A stretch of 6,214 nt of DNA, taken from contig JAAZFS010000256.1 of the NCBI GenBank assembly GCA_012511615.1, forward strand, positions 1 through 6,214, in the 5' to 3' direction. The DNA comes from Elusimicrobiota bacterium. Its GTDB lineage: Bacteria > CG03 > SLGR01. The position numbers were made by a program, and so were the translations under genes. This document shows, in pieces, positions 1 through 5,846 of the stretch. Under the pieces are notes generated by a model that worked only from the letters and a program-made list of their open reading frames with translations, was not told the origin of the DNA and made no database searches. How positions within the stretch are numbered: the stretch's first letter is position 1; each line of letters opens with the position of its first letter.

Positions 1-2414
1 ACTTCCTCCTGATGAATATGGATGGATGTAAAGACATCTTCCTTTACAAGCCTCTCGGAAACAAGAATTGAGTCCTCAAAATTGTAACCCTCCCAAGACA
101 TAAATGCCACGTGAAGGTTTCTTCCGAGCGCCAATTCACCACCAGCAGTTCCAGGACCATCAGCAAGAACCTGTCCTCTCTTAACCTTATCACCTACCGA
201 TACAATTGCTGTCTGGTTATAGTTAGTATTCTGGTTGCTACGGACATATTTTTTCAGCATATAGAGGTCGACATCTTCTGGCTTGATAGTTGAGGATTTT
301 GTTTTAGCAGTCTTGTGCCAGACAATAATTCTACTTCCATCGGCATAAAGGACCTCGCCAGGACGTTTAGCTACAACAAGTGCGCCTGAATTCCTAGCTA
401 CTGCCCGCTCCATACCGGTTGCGACAATTGGAGGTTCCGTTATCATTACTGGAAGAGCCTGCCTCTGCATATTTGAGCCCATCAGAGCCCTGTTGGCATC
501 ATTGTGCTCAAGAAAAGGAACTAAACCTGCTCCAGCACTTACCATTTGTTTTGGAGAAATATCCATATAATGGACTTCTTCCCTTGTTACCAGTGGAAAC
601 ATTCCTTTAAACCTGGCCGAAATCAGACCCTCAGGTAGATATCCGTCCTTATCAAGCGGAATATTTCCAGGTACTAGTATGTGCTCATCTTCCTCATCGG
701 CTGTTAAATATTCAGTTACTCCAGTATCACGCCCTTCCGATATAACCCGATAGGGGGTCGTTATCAGTCCGTACTTGTTGATTTTGGCATATATAGAGAG
801 AGAAGTTCTCAGTCCTATATTAGCACCCTCGGGTGTCTCAATGGGACAAATTCTCCCATAATGAGTATAGTGAACGTCTCTCACTTCAAAACCAGCTCGT
901 TTTCTGTTCAAGCCACCAGGGCCTAGCGCAGATATCCGGCGTTTGTGTGTAAGCTCCGATAGTGGATTTGTCTGTGACATAAACTGCGAAAGCTCTCCAG
1001 TACCGAAAAATCTTTTTACCGCTGCAACAATGGGGGCAGGATTAATAAGTATGGCTGGTGTAACCTCTTCCAGTGACTGCATATTCATCCTACCTCTTAT
1101 TAGCCTTGTTAGGTGGGTTACTCCCCTCCTAAGCTGATTTTCAAGCTGCTCTCCCACAGTTCTGACTCGGCGATTACCAAGATGATCAATATCATCCACC
1201 TCACCACCAGTGTCGTTGTTGAGCATGATTATATAGCGGGTAGCCGCAATAATATCTGACGGAGTTAAGTTTCTCTTATACTCCGAAGGAAGCGGCAATC
1301 CACACTCTTCAAATACACCTGCTAATTTTTTATTAAGTTTGTATCTGCCAACTCGGGTCAGATCATATTTACGAGTTCCCTTGAAAAATAGGGTATCAAA
1401 ATACTCCTGGGCCGCTTCAGGTGTAATATGCTGCTGGGCACGGAGAATTTTAAATATCTCATAAATGGCATCCATTTTGGAAGAGAAGGTATCTTTCGCA
1501 AGTGTCAAATGTATAGTCTGATCATTTGGAGTTTTCTCTGGGTCCCAGTGATTCACATCAGCAAGTTCGACCTTATCCACCTTAAATTCCCGCCATTTTT
1601 CCAGTAATGATTCTGTAACTACCTGGTTTGGGCGACCGAGAAATTCATCCGTATCAATGCCCACTGGGGGCGTGACAAGAATTTTACCTATTAAATCTCC
1701 TGAAGAGGAACCCTTTATTTTAACTTGTCTAGTTTCATAGAAAAGCCTTAGAATATCCTCATCTTTCTCCCAACCCATGGCGCGAAGCAAAACAGTAAAA
1801 GGAAATTTTCTTTTTCTATTGATTCTTAAATAAAGTTCATTGTGTTTACTGTACTCATACTCTATCCAAGAACCTCTATAAGGTATAATACGCCCTCTGT
1901 AAAGTTTTTTACCGAGACTGGAGACCCCTTTCTTTTCATCTAATTCAAAATTTACCCCAGGCGAACGGTGAAGTTGGTTAACAACTACGCGCTCAACTCC
2001 ATTGATAACAAAGGTTCCACTATCAGTCATCTTAGGAAGATCAAATAGATAAATATCCTCTTCACGGATTTCTGGCTTATCCTGTCCTTCCTGATAAACG
2101 TGCAACTCAAACTTCACCTTAATAGGAAGTGCATAGACGGAGTCCCGCCTTATGGCTTCCTCTAAGGTATATTTGGGTTCTTCTACAAAATAACTGACAA
2201 AATGAAGACTAAGTGACCCATTAATATTCTCTATGGGAAACACATCTTCAAAAACCCCTTGAAGCCCTATAGGTTTACGTTCTTCAGGCTTGCGGTCGAG
2301 TTGAAGAAACTCATCAAATGACTCCCGCTGAACCTGAATAAGATCGGGGAGCTCAAGCAGAGATTTTCTTGTCTCGAAATTCTTTACTTTCTCGGGTATA
2401 TTTTTATATAGCAT
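1..2414 (-). CDS. rpoB: RNA polymerase beta subunit RpoB, N-terminal ~804 residues (3' end beyond the window)
   Basis: Catalytic beta subunit of DNA-dependent RNA polymerase. I translated the minus strand from ATG 2414-2412; the frame stays open to base 1, so the gene is cut by the window edge rather than broken. Family blocks appear in order: ERVVVNQLHRSPGV (about residues 141-154), the rifampicin cluster LSQFM...THKRRISALGPGG (about 475-501), RICPIETPEG (about 521-530), EHNDANRALMGSNMQRQ, and YNFEDSILVSER near residues 777-788, whose E780/D781 match E. coli E813/D814. Numbering runs about 36 behind E. coli at the rifampicin cluster, so there is no large insertion or deletion so far; roughly 500 residues should lie outside. 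Position 480 is Ser (E. coli D516) and position 536 is Arg (E. coli I572), both unusual. The start overlaps the rplL stop as TAATG and has no close Shine-Dalgarno, which points to translational coupling. Identification is certain. Confidence 0.98.
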   Translation of the reverse strand, partial: MLYKNIPEKVKNFETRKSLLELPDLIQVQRESFDEFLQLDRKPEERKPIGLQGVFEDVFPIENINGSLSLHFVSYFVEEPKYTLEEAIRRDSVYALPIKVKFELHVYQEGQDKPEIREEDIYLFDLPKMTDSGTFVINGVERVVVNQLHRSPGVNFELDEKKGVSSLGKKLYRGRIIPYRGSWIEYEYSKHNELYLRINRKRKFPFTVLLRAMGWEKDEDILRLFYETRQVKIKGSSSGDLIGKILVTPPVGIDTDEFLGRPNQVVTESLLEKWREFKVDKVELADVNHWDPEKTPNDQTIHLTLAKDTFSSKMDAIYEIFKILRAQQHITPEAAQEYFDTLFFKGTRKYDLTRVGRYKLNKKLAGVFEECGLPLPSEYKRNLTPSDIIAATRYIIMLNNDTGGEVDDIDHLGNRRVRTVGEQLENQLRRGVTHLTRLIRGRMNMQSLEEVTPAILINPAPIVAAVKRFFGTGELSQFMSQTNPLSELTHKRRISALGPGGLNRKRAGFEVRDVHYTHYGRICPIETPEGANIGLRTSLSIYAKINKYGLITTPYRVISEGRDTGVTEYLTADEEDEHILVPGNIPLDKDGYLPEGLISARFKGMFPLVTREEVHYMDISPKQMVSAGAGLVPFLEHNDANRALMGSNMQRQALPVMITEPPIVATGMERAVARNSGALVVAKRPGEVLYADGSRIIVWHKTAKTKSSTIKPEDVDLYMLKKYVRSNQNTNYNQTAIVSVGDKVKRGQVLADGPGTAGGELALGRNLHVAFMSWEGYNFEDSILVSERLVKEDVFTSIHIHQEE

Positions 2415-2800
2415 TAATTTATGGCTACTGTCGCTCCTTGTTCCTCAAGTTTGGCCTTTACTTCTTCGGCGGTTTCCTTATCAACGCCTTCCTTAACCGG
2501 TTTGGGGGCTTCGTCTACGAGAGCCTTGGCCTCTTTAAGCCCTAAGCCTGTAAGTTCTCTTACAACCTTAATAACCTGTATTTTTTTATCTCCGGCAGCC
2601 TGAAGCACTACATCAAACTCTGTCTGCTCTTCTGCTGCTGCTCCTGCTCCAGGAGCACCAACTGCCGCAACGGCAACAGGAGCCTGAGCGGTAACACCGA
2701 ACTTCTCCTCCATCGCAGAGACAAGGTCAGAAAGTTCAATTACTGTAAGATTTGATATCTCTTCAAGAATTTTTTCCACACTGCTCTTTTTTTCCGCCAT
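2414..2800 (-). CDS. rplL: 50S ribosomal protein L7/L12
   Basis: Multicopy stalk protein that binds L10 as dimers and recruits translational GTPases (EF-Tu, EF-G, IF2, RF3). It has 128 residues (E. coli about 120). The N-terminal dimerisation and L10-binding domain spans about 1-35, an Ala/Gly/Pro-rich hinge about 38-58, and the C-terminal domain about 60-128, with the family block KKIQVIKVVRELTGLGLKEAK (two halves: KIQVIKVVRE and LTGLGLKEAK) at about 72-92. I chose ATG 2800-2798, giving MAEKK, because AGGAGG lies 6 bases upstream and the residues before it (from an in-frame ATG at 2863) do not match the family and would overlap rplJ. The gap to rplJ is 1 base and the overlap with rpoB is 1 base. 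The strong ribosome-binding site fits the need for several L7/L12 copies per L10. Confidence 0.98.
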   Translation of the reverse strand: MAEKKSSVEKILEEISNLTVIELSDLVSAMEEKFGVTAQAPVAVAAVGAPGAGAAAEEQTEFDVVLQAAGDKKIQVIKVVRELTGLGLKEAKALVDEAPKPVKEGVDKETAEEVKAKLEEQGATVAIN

Positions 2801-2801
2801 C

Positions 2802-3818
2802 TTAATCCTCCTCTTCCTCTTTGTTATCTTCTTTGCTTTCGCCGGAATCTTCATTTCCGACACTCTTTGTATTTTCGTTTTTTTCCTCTACAGAACTCTC
2901 TGGAAGAATTTTCTCTGAAGCAGAAGCCTCTTCTTCCTTGTCCGCCTTAGGGGCTTCCGGCTCGACTACCTTATCGGTCTCATCAGTCTTATCGGTAGCA
3001 TCAGCCTTGTCGGCTTCATCAACCTTATCTGCAGCATCAGCCTTGTCGGTAGCATCAGCCTTATCGGCTTCATCAACCTTATCGGCCTCAGCAGCCTTGT
3101 CGGCTTCACCAACCTTATCGGTCTCAGCAGCCTTATCGGCCTCAGCAGCCTTATCTGCAGCATCAGCCTTGTCGGCTTCGTCAACCTTATCGGCCTCAGC
3201 AGCCTTGTCGGCCCCATCAACCTTGTCTGACTCAGCAGCCTTGTCGGCTTCATCAACCTTATCGGCCTCAGCCGCCTTAGGGGAATCACCGACAAGTTCT
3301 TTTTTTTCTATATAGTCCTTCAAACCAAACATCAATCTTTGGATTATTCCGCTGAGAGTATTGTATAATCCCTGAATCGGTGCGTTCAGTGTCATGGCTG
3401 TCTGAGCCAACAAAACCTCTCTCGATGGAAGCATTGCTATTCTGTCTACATCCTTTCCACTGAAAACTGCACTATTCAAAAGTGCTCCTTTGAACCTGAT
3501 TTCATCATTATCTGCAGAGTATTCCTTAAAAATCTTTATTGCCTCTGAAGGATCTTCAGATGAAAAAATTAGAGCAGTCGGACCGCTAAAATACTCAGTA
3601 AGCCCATCAATTTCCTTATTATCAATCTCAAGGAGAGATCTTAAGGCAAGCCGGTTTTTTATAACTTTCATACCACAACCAGCTTTTTTGAGCTTTCTCC
3701 TCATCTCTGTCATTGAATTTACATTGAGACCCCGATAACTTGTCACAATAAGATTTTCATATTGATCAAAAAGTTCTCTTATCTCACTTACTACTTGTTT
3801 TTTTTCTTCTAATTGCAT
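2802..3818 (-). CDS. rplJ: 50S ribosomal protein L10 with long acidic, hexapeptide-repeat C-terminal extension
   Basis: Base of the ribosomal stalk: it binds 23S rRNA near L11 and carries L7/L12 dimers on its last helix. Residues 1 to about 175 are a full ordinary L10: N-terminal MQLEEKKQVV, the rRNA-binding globular part (SYRGLNVNSMTEMRRKLK, KVIKNRLALR, FSGPTALIFS), the conserved VDRIAMLPSRE at about 124-134, and a C-terminal L12-binding helix at about 143-173. Most bacterial L10 proteins end near here, at about 165-180 residues; this one has 338. After a short GDSPKAAEA come 17 hexapeptides (186-287), each beginning D-K and mostly DKVDEA, DKAAEA or DKADAA/T, with net charge about -22. A non-repetitive Glu/Ser/Lys tail (288-338) follows, net charge about -13, ending KEEEED. 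The extension is probably disordered or loosely helical (inference). The start ATG has only a weak AGAAG upstream, in line with control through the leader. No frameshift or stop separates core and tail. Confidence 0.95.
   Translation of the reverse strand: MQLEEKKQVVSEIRELFDQYENLIVTSYRGLNVNSMTEMRRKLKKAGCGMKVIKNRLALRSLLEIDNKEIDGLTEYFSGPTALIFSSEDPSEAIKIFKEYSADNDEIRFKGALLNSAVFSGKDVDRIAMLPSREVLLAQTAMTLNAPIQGLYNTLSGIIQRLMFGLKDYIEKKELVGDSPKAAEADKVDEADKAAESDKVDGADKAAEADKVDEADKADAADKAAEADKAAETDKVGEADKAAEADKVDEADKADATDKADAADKVDEADKADATDKTDETDKVVEPEAPKADKEEEASASEKILPESSVEEKNENTKSVGNEDSGESKEDNKEEEED
2807..2812 (-). promoter_or_regulatory. Strong Shine-Dalgarno of rplL inside the 3' end of rplJ
   Basis: The minus strand reads AGGAGG here, with a 6-base spacer to the rplL ATG at 2800. 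The same bases are GAG-GAG codons in the acidic C-terminus of L10 (KEEEED), so the tail and the ribosome-binding site share sequence. This site fixes the rplL start. Confidence 0.85.
2958..3263 (-). repeat. 18-bp in-frame tandem repeat (17 units) within rplJ
   Basis: There are 306 bp made of 17 consecutive 18-bp units encoding D-K-[VAT]-[ADGV]-[EA]-[ASTP]. A degenerate first unit (PKAAEA, 3264-3281) precedes them. Units partly alternate between DKVDEA-like and DKAAEA-like forms. Near copies are very similar at the DNA level: a 32-bp stretch at 3073-3104 recurs exactly at 3181-3212 (six units apart), and a 29-bp stretch at 3064-3092 recurs at 3244-3272 (ten units apart). This suggests fairly recent expansion or homogenisation. 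Because the period is a multiple of three and the units lack stops in other frames, several meaningless reading frames are open across it. Confidence 0.95.
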
Positions 3819-3922
3819 AATTTTTCTTCTGATACTTTAAGCACCATCTTCCGCTGCCGTCTTCGCCGCATCCTGGCTTTTAGACGGGCGGCGAAACCAT
3901 CGACCAAAATAATTTAAGTAAT
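3819..3922 (-). promoter_or_regulatory. Structured rplJ leader, probable L10 autoregulatory leader RNA
   Basis: Transcribed, untranslated region between the predicted transcription start near 3922 and the rplJ ATG. L10 (or L10-L7/L12) commonly represses its own operon by binding such a leader. The RNA contains GAAGACGGCAGCGG and GGTGCTTAA blocks resembling the purine-rich part of known L10 leaders (from memory, not searched). Possible pairings: an 8-bp stem between 3888-3895 and 3862-3869; a competing 10-bp stem between 3882-3891 and 3851-3862 with a 2-base bulge; and an AU-rich closing stem of about 7 bp between 3914-3920 and 3833-3840. The ribosome-binding site is poor (AGAAG about 7 bases before ATG). 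Position and structure support the assignment; family membership needs a covariance-model check. Confidence 0.6.
3851..3895 (-). other. Two mutually exclusive GC-rich hairpins in the rplJ leader
   Basis: Form A pairs TTCGCCGC (3895-3888) with GCGGCGAA (3869-3862), 8 perfect base pairs with an 18-base loop. Form B pairs CCGCCCGTCT (3891-3882) with AGACGGCAGCGG (3862-3851), 10 base pairs with a CA bulge. The forms compete for 3888-3891 and base 3862. Neither is followed by a T-run, so neither looks like an intrinsic terminator. Confidence 0.6.
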
Positions 3923-3928
3923 CGCTAG

Positions 3929-3956
3929 ATTTTATCTATTTAACTGTAAAAGTCAA
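3929..3956 (-). promoter_or_regulatory. Predicted sigma70-type promoter for rplJ-rplL-rpoB
   Basis: The -35 element TTGACT (3956-3951) and the -10 element TAAAAT (3934-3929) each match consensus at 5 of 6 positions, with a 16-base spacer. The predicted start is an A or G near 3922-3923. It begins just 10 bases after the rplA stop, in the only gap in the cluster large enough for a promoter plus leader, so it probably gives rplJL-rpoB transcription beyond read-through from upstream. Confidence 0.65.
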
Positions 3957-3965
3957 GCAGAGGGC

Positions 3966-4640
3966 TTAGTAATCAATCACCAGCGAGGGTCCCATTGTTG
4001 AAGATACGGTCACCTTTTTTATGAATTTTCCTTTTGCAGATGAAGGACGCCCTCTCACCACAGACTGGAGAAAACTTTCGAAGTTTTCCTGAAGGTTTTC
4101 GGCGGGAAATGAGACTTTGCCTATCATAGCATGCAAAACCCCTGTCTTATCCATTTTATATTCAATCTGACCCTGTTTTACTTTTTTAACTGCATCAGCA
4201 ACATCCTTAACAACTGTACCTGATTTTGGAGAAGGCATCAGACCCCTTGGTCCCAGTAGCTTTCCGTGTCGGGCAAGGTCCCTCATGCAATCTGGCGCAG
4301 CAATAAGCACATCAAAGTCGAGCTCCCCACGCCCTATCATCTCGAGCACCTTATCTTTGCCAGATATTTCTGCCCCAGCCTCTTCAGCCGCTAATGCATC
4401 ATTACCTTCGGCAACGACCGCAACCCTTATTTTCTTCCCCGTTCCATGCGGAAGAACAACGCTACCCCGCACCATTTGGTCGGATTTTCTCGCATCCACA
4501 CCAAGTGCCACTGAAACATCTATTGATTCATCAAATTTAGCTGTAGCTACTTCTTTAATCACCTCAAAAGCTTCCAAAGGAGAATAGAGTTTTTTCTCAA
4601 CTCTCCCGCCCGCCTCTTTATATCTTTTACTCCTGCTCAT
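3966..4640 (-). CDS. rplA: 50S ribosomal protein L1
   Basis: L1-stalk protein of the large subunit, which contacts 23S rRNA helices 76-78 and assists release of deacylated tRNA from the E site. It has 224 residues (E. coli about 234). Family signatures visible: FDESIDVSVALGVD at about 36-49, VVLPHGTGK at 61-69, GKLLGPRGLMPSPKSGTV around 126-143 (the common form has NPKTGT, so two conservative changes here), IGKVSF at 173-178 and SSTMGP at 213-218. The ATG at 4640 follows a purine-rich AGGAAGGG with short spacing. The gap to rplK is 18 bases, so the two are surely co-transcribed. In many bacteria L1 represses rplK-rplA by binding their mRNA; I see no clear L1 target in the 16-base nusG-rplK gap. 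Confidence 0.98.
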   Translation of the reverse strand: MSRSKRYKEAGGRVEKKLYSPLEAFEVIKEVATAKFDESIDVSVALGVDARKSDQMVRGSVVLPHGTGKKIRVAVVAEGNDALAAEEAGAEISGKDKVLEMIGRGELDFDVLIAAPDCMRDLARHGKLLGPRGLMPSPKSGTVVKDVADAVKKVKQGQIEYKMDKTGVLHAMIGKVSFPAENLQENFESFLQSVVRGRPSSAKGKFIKKVTVSSTMGPSLVIDY

Positions 4641-4658
4641 ATGACCCTTCCTGCTCTC

Positions 4659-5087
4659 TTAAATTACTTGGATACCCATACTGCGGGCAGTACCTTCAAC
4701 AATTTTTGCCGCTGCTTCAACATCTTCAGTATTAAGATCTGGCATTTTCTGTTCGGCAATCTCAAGAACCTGCGCCTTGGTAACCTCTCCGGCTTTCTCC
4801 TTGTTTGGTAGACCACTTGCAACTGCTATGCCAGCCGCTTTTTTAAGAAGGGCCGAAACCGGAGCCACCTTGGTCTCAAATGTAAAGCTTTTATCCCTAT
4901 ATATTGAAATAATTACTGGGACAAGCATACCTGGCTCACGATTTTTTGTTGCCTCGTTAAAGGCCCTACAAAAATCCATTATATTGGCCCCATGCTGCCC
5001 CAAGGCAGGTCCTACTGGAGGCGCTGGTGTTGCTCCACCGGCCGGTATCTGTAGCTTAATTATCGTTTCTATCTTTTTCTTTGCCAT
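4659..5087 (-). CDS. rplK: 50S ribosomal protein L11
   Basis: GTPase-associated-centre protein that binds 23S rRNA helices 43/44 next to L10, and is needed for factor function and for RelA-type stringent signalling. It has 142 residues, the normal length. The N-terminal domain has the proline-rich segment PAPPVGPALGQHGANIMDF (residues 21-39), site of thiostrepton-related changes, with prolines intact. The C-terminal rRNA-binding domain has LLKKAAG (80-86), PNKEKAGEVT (94-103) and the hallmark EGTARSMG (131-138). One departure: the usual KTPPA before LLKKAAG reads KVAPVSA here. ATG 5087 has a good AAGGAG (5098-5093) with a 5-base spacer. It lies 16 bases after nusG and 18 bases before rplA. 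Confidence 0.98.
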   Translation of the reverse strand: MAKKKIETIIKLQIPAGGATPAPPVGPALGQHGANIMDFCRAFNEATKNREPGMLVPVIISIYRDKSFTFETKVAPVSALLKKAAGIAVASGLPNKEKAGEVTKAQVLEIAEQKMPDLNTEDVEAAAKIVEGTARSMGIQVI

Positions 5088-5103
5088 CTTTTCTCCTTAA
5101 AAT

Positions 5104-5655
5104 CTATAGCCTCTCCACCTGCAGGTAGTCAAGCTCTACGGGGGTTGTTCTGCCGAAAATAGTAACCATAACCTTTACTTTCTGCTTAGTATCGTCGGCA
5201 TCTTCTACAATTCCCATAAAATTATCAAAAGGACCATCCATTATTCGCACCCTGTCGCCTTCTTCAAAGGAAACCGCGGGGCGAGGATCCTGTTCATCCT
5301 TAGCCCTTATCATATCAAAAATTCTTTTAACCTCTGATTCCCTCAGGGGGACAGGATTTTCTTTCCCAAGAAAGTCTGTAACTCCTGGGACATTTTTCAC
5401 CAGCCAGTATGTCTCGGCATCGACTAGCATGTTAATAATAATGTAACCAGGAAAAAACTCTTTTTCAACAATTTTTTTCTTACCCTTACTAAGCGTAATC
5501 ACATCCTTGCGCGGAATTAAGATTTCACCAATTTTATCGCGAAGTTTGGGGAATTTCTCACAGGACTTAATAATATGAGTTTTCACCTTTTCTTCTTGCC
5601 CTGTATATGTATTTACGACATACCAGGTAAATGCAGCCTTGTTTTCATCGTTCAT
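5104..5655 (-). CDS. nusG: Transcription elongation/antitermination factor NusG
   Basis: Binds the RNA polymerase clamp through its NGN domain and, in several bacteria, Rho or ribosomal protein S10 through its KOW domain; cytoplasmic. It has 183 residues (E. coli 181). The NGN domain spans about 8-118, with WYVVNTYTGQEEKVK at 11-25 and the conserved FFPGYI at 67-72. The KOW domain spans about 130-183, with EGDRVRIMDGPFDNFMGIV at 132-150 and FGRTTPVEL at 167-175. There is no insertion between the domains. The start ATG overlaps the secE stop by one base (TAATG) and no convincing Shine-Dalgarno precedes it, so translation is probably coupled to secE. The secE-nusG pair is conserved across bacteria. 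Confidence 0.98.
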   Translation of the reverse strand: MNDENKAAFTWYVVNTYTGQEEKVKTHIIKSCEKFPKLRDKIGEILIPRKDVITLSKGKKKIVEKEFFPGYIIINMLVDAETYWLVKNVPGVTDFLGKENPVPLRESEVKRIFDMIRAKDEQDPRPAVSFEEGDRVRIMDGPFDNFMGIVEDADDTKQKVKVMVTIFGRTTPVELDYLQVERL

Positions 5656-5837
5656 TATAATACCAAACCAATCAGCCTAGAAAGAATAAAGTCGACCAAA
5701 CCTATATAAAACGCTATGCAGACTACAAGAATAATTACTGCAATCGTTGAAGCAATAAGTTCTTTCTTCCCGGGCCAAGTTACCTTTTTTACTTCCGATA
5801 TGACCTCTCTGAAAAACCTTGAAATTTTCTTTATCAT
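5655..5837 (-). CDS. secE: Preprotein translocase subunit SecE
   Basis: Small essential inner-membrane subunit that clamps SecY in the SecYEG translocon. It has 60 residues, the short single-span form (E. coli has three spans and 127 residues). The cytoplasmic amphipathic helix at about 4-20 leads to the conserved VTWP (19-22) and GKKE. One membrane segment covers about 29-53 (STIAVIILVVCIAFYIGLV is its core). I chose ATG 5837-5835, giving MIKKISRFFREV, because an upstream in-frame ATG at 5876 lies inside the tRNA gene. Only 9 bases separate this start from the tRNA CCA end, with no visible Shine-Dalgarno. It overlaps nusG by one base. Confidence 0.96.
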   Translation of the reverse strand: MIKKISRFFREVISEVKKVTWPGKKELIASTIAVIILVVCIAFYIGLVDFILSRLIGLVL

Positions 5838-5846
5838 AAACTTTGC

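Noticed and set aside
2801..2863. Longer rplL start at 2863 adding MSEMKIPAKAKKITKRKRRIK
   Set aside because: The extra residues are the rplJ tail read in another frame; AGGAGG sits 6 bases before the internal ATG at 2800, which gives the normal L7/L12 N-terminus.
2958..3263. Possible CRISPR array, because of regular repeats
   Set aside because: The units are contiguous 18-bp coding repeats with no unique spacers, in frame within rplJ.
2966..3295. A 109-codon minus-strand open frame with Arg-Leu-rich repeats (RLLRPIRL type)
   Set aside because: Same cause: an out-of-frame reading of the rplJ minisatellite.
2821..3315. A 164-codon open frame on the plus strand, rich in Ser/Ala/Leu repeats
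   Set aside because: It is the antisense of the rplJ repeat; an 18-bp repeat without stops in other frames stays open by arithmetic. No family resemblance and no ribosome-binding context.
3851..3895. Possible Rho-independent terminator or attenuator in the rplJ leader
   Set aside because: The GC-rich stems are not followed by a T-run on the minus strand; the next bases are GACGG or AAGATGG.
4285..4587. Plus-strand open frame opposite rplA (and similar ones at 4777-5100, 943-1137, 419-610, 111-293, 3490-3738)
   Set aside because: All lie antisense within well-supported genes, with no recognisable product or start context.
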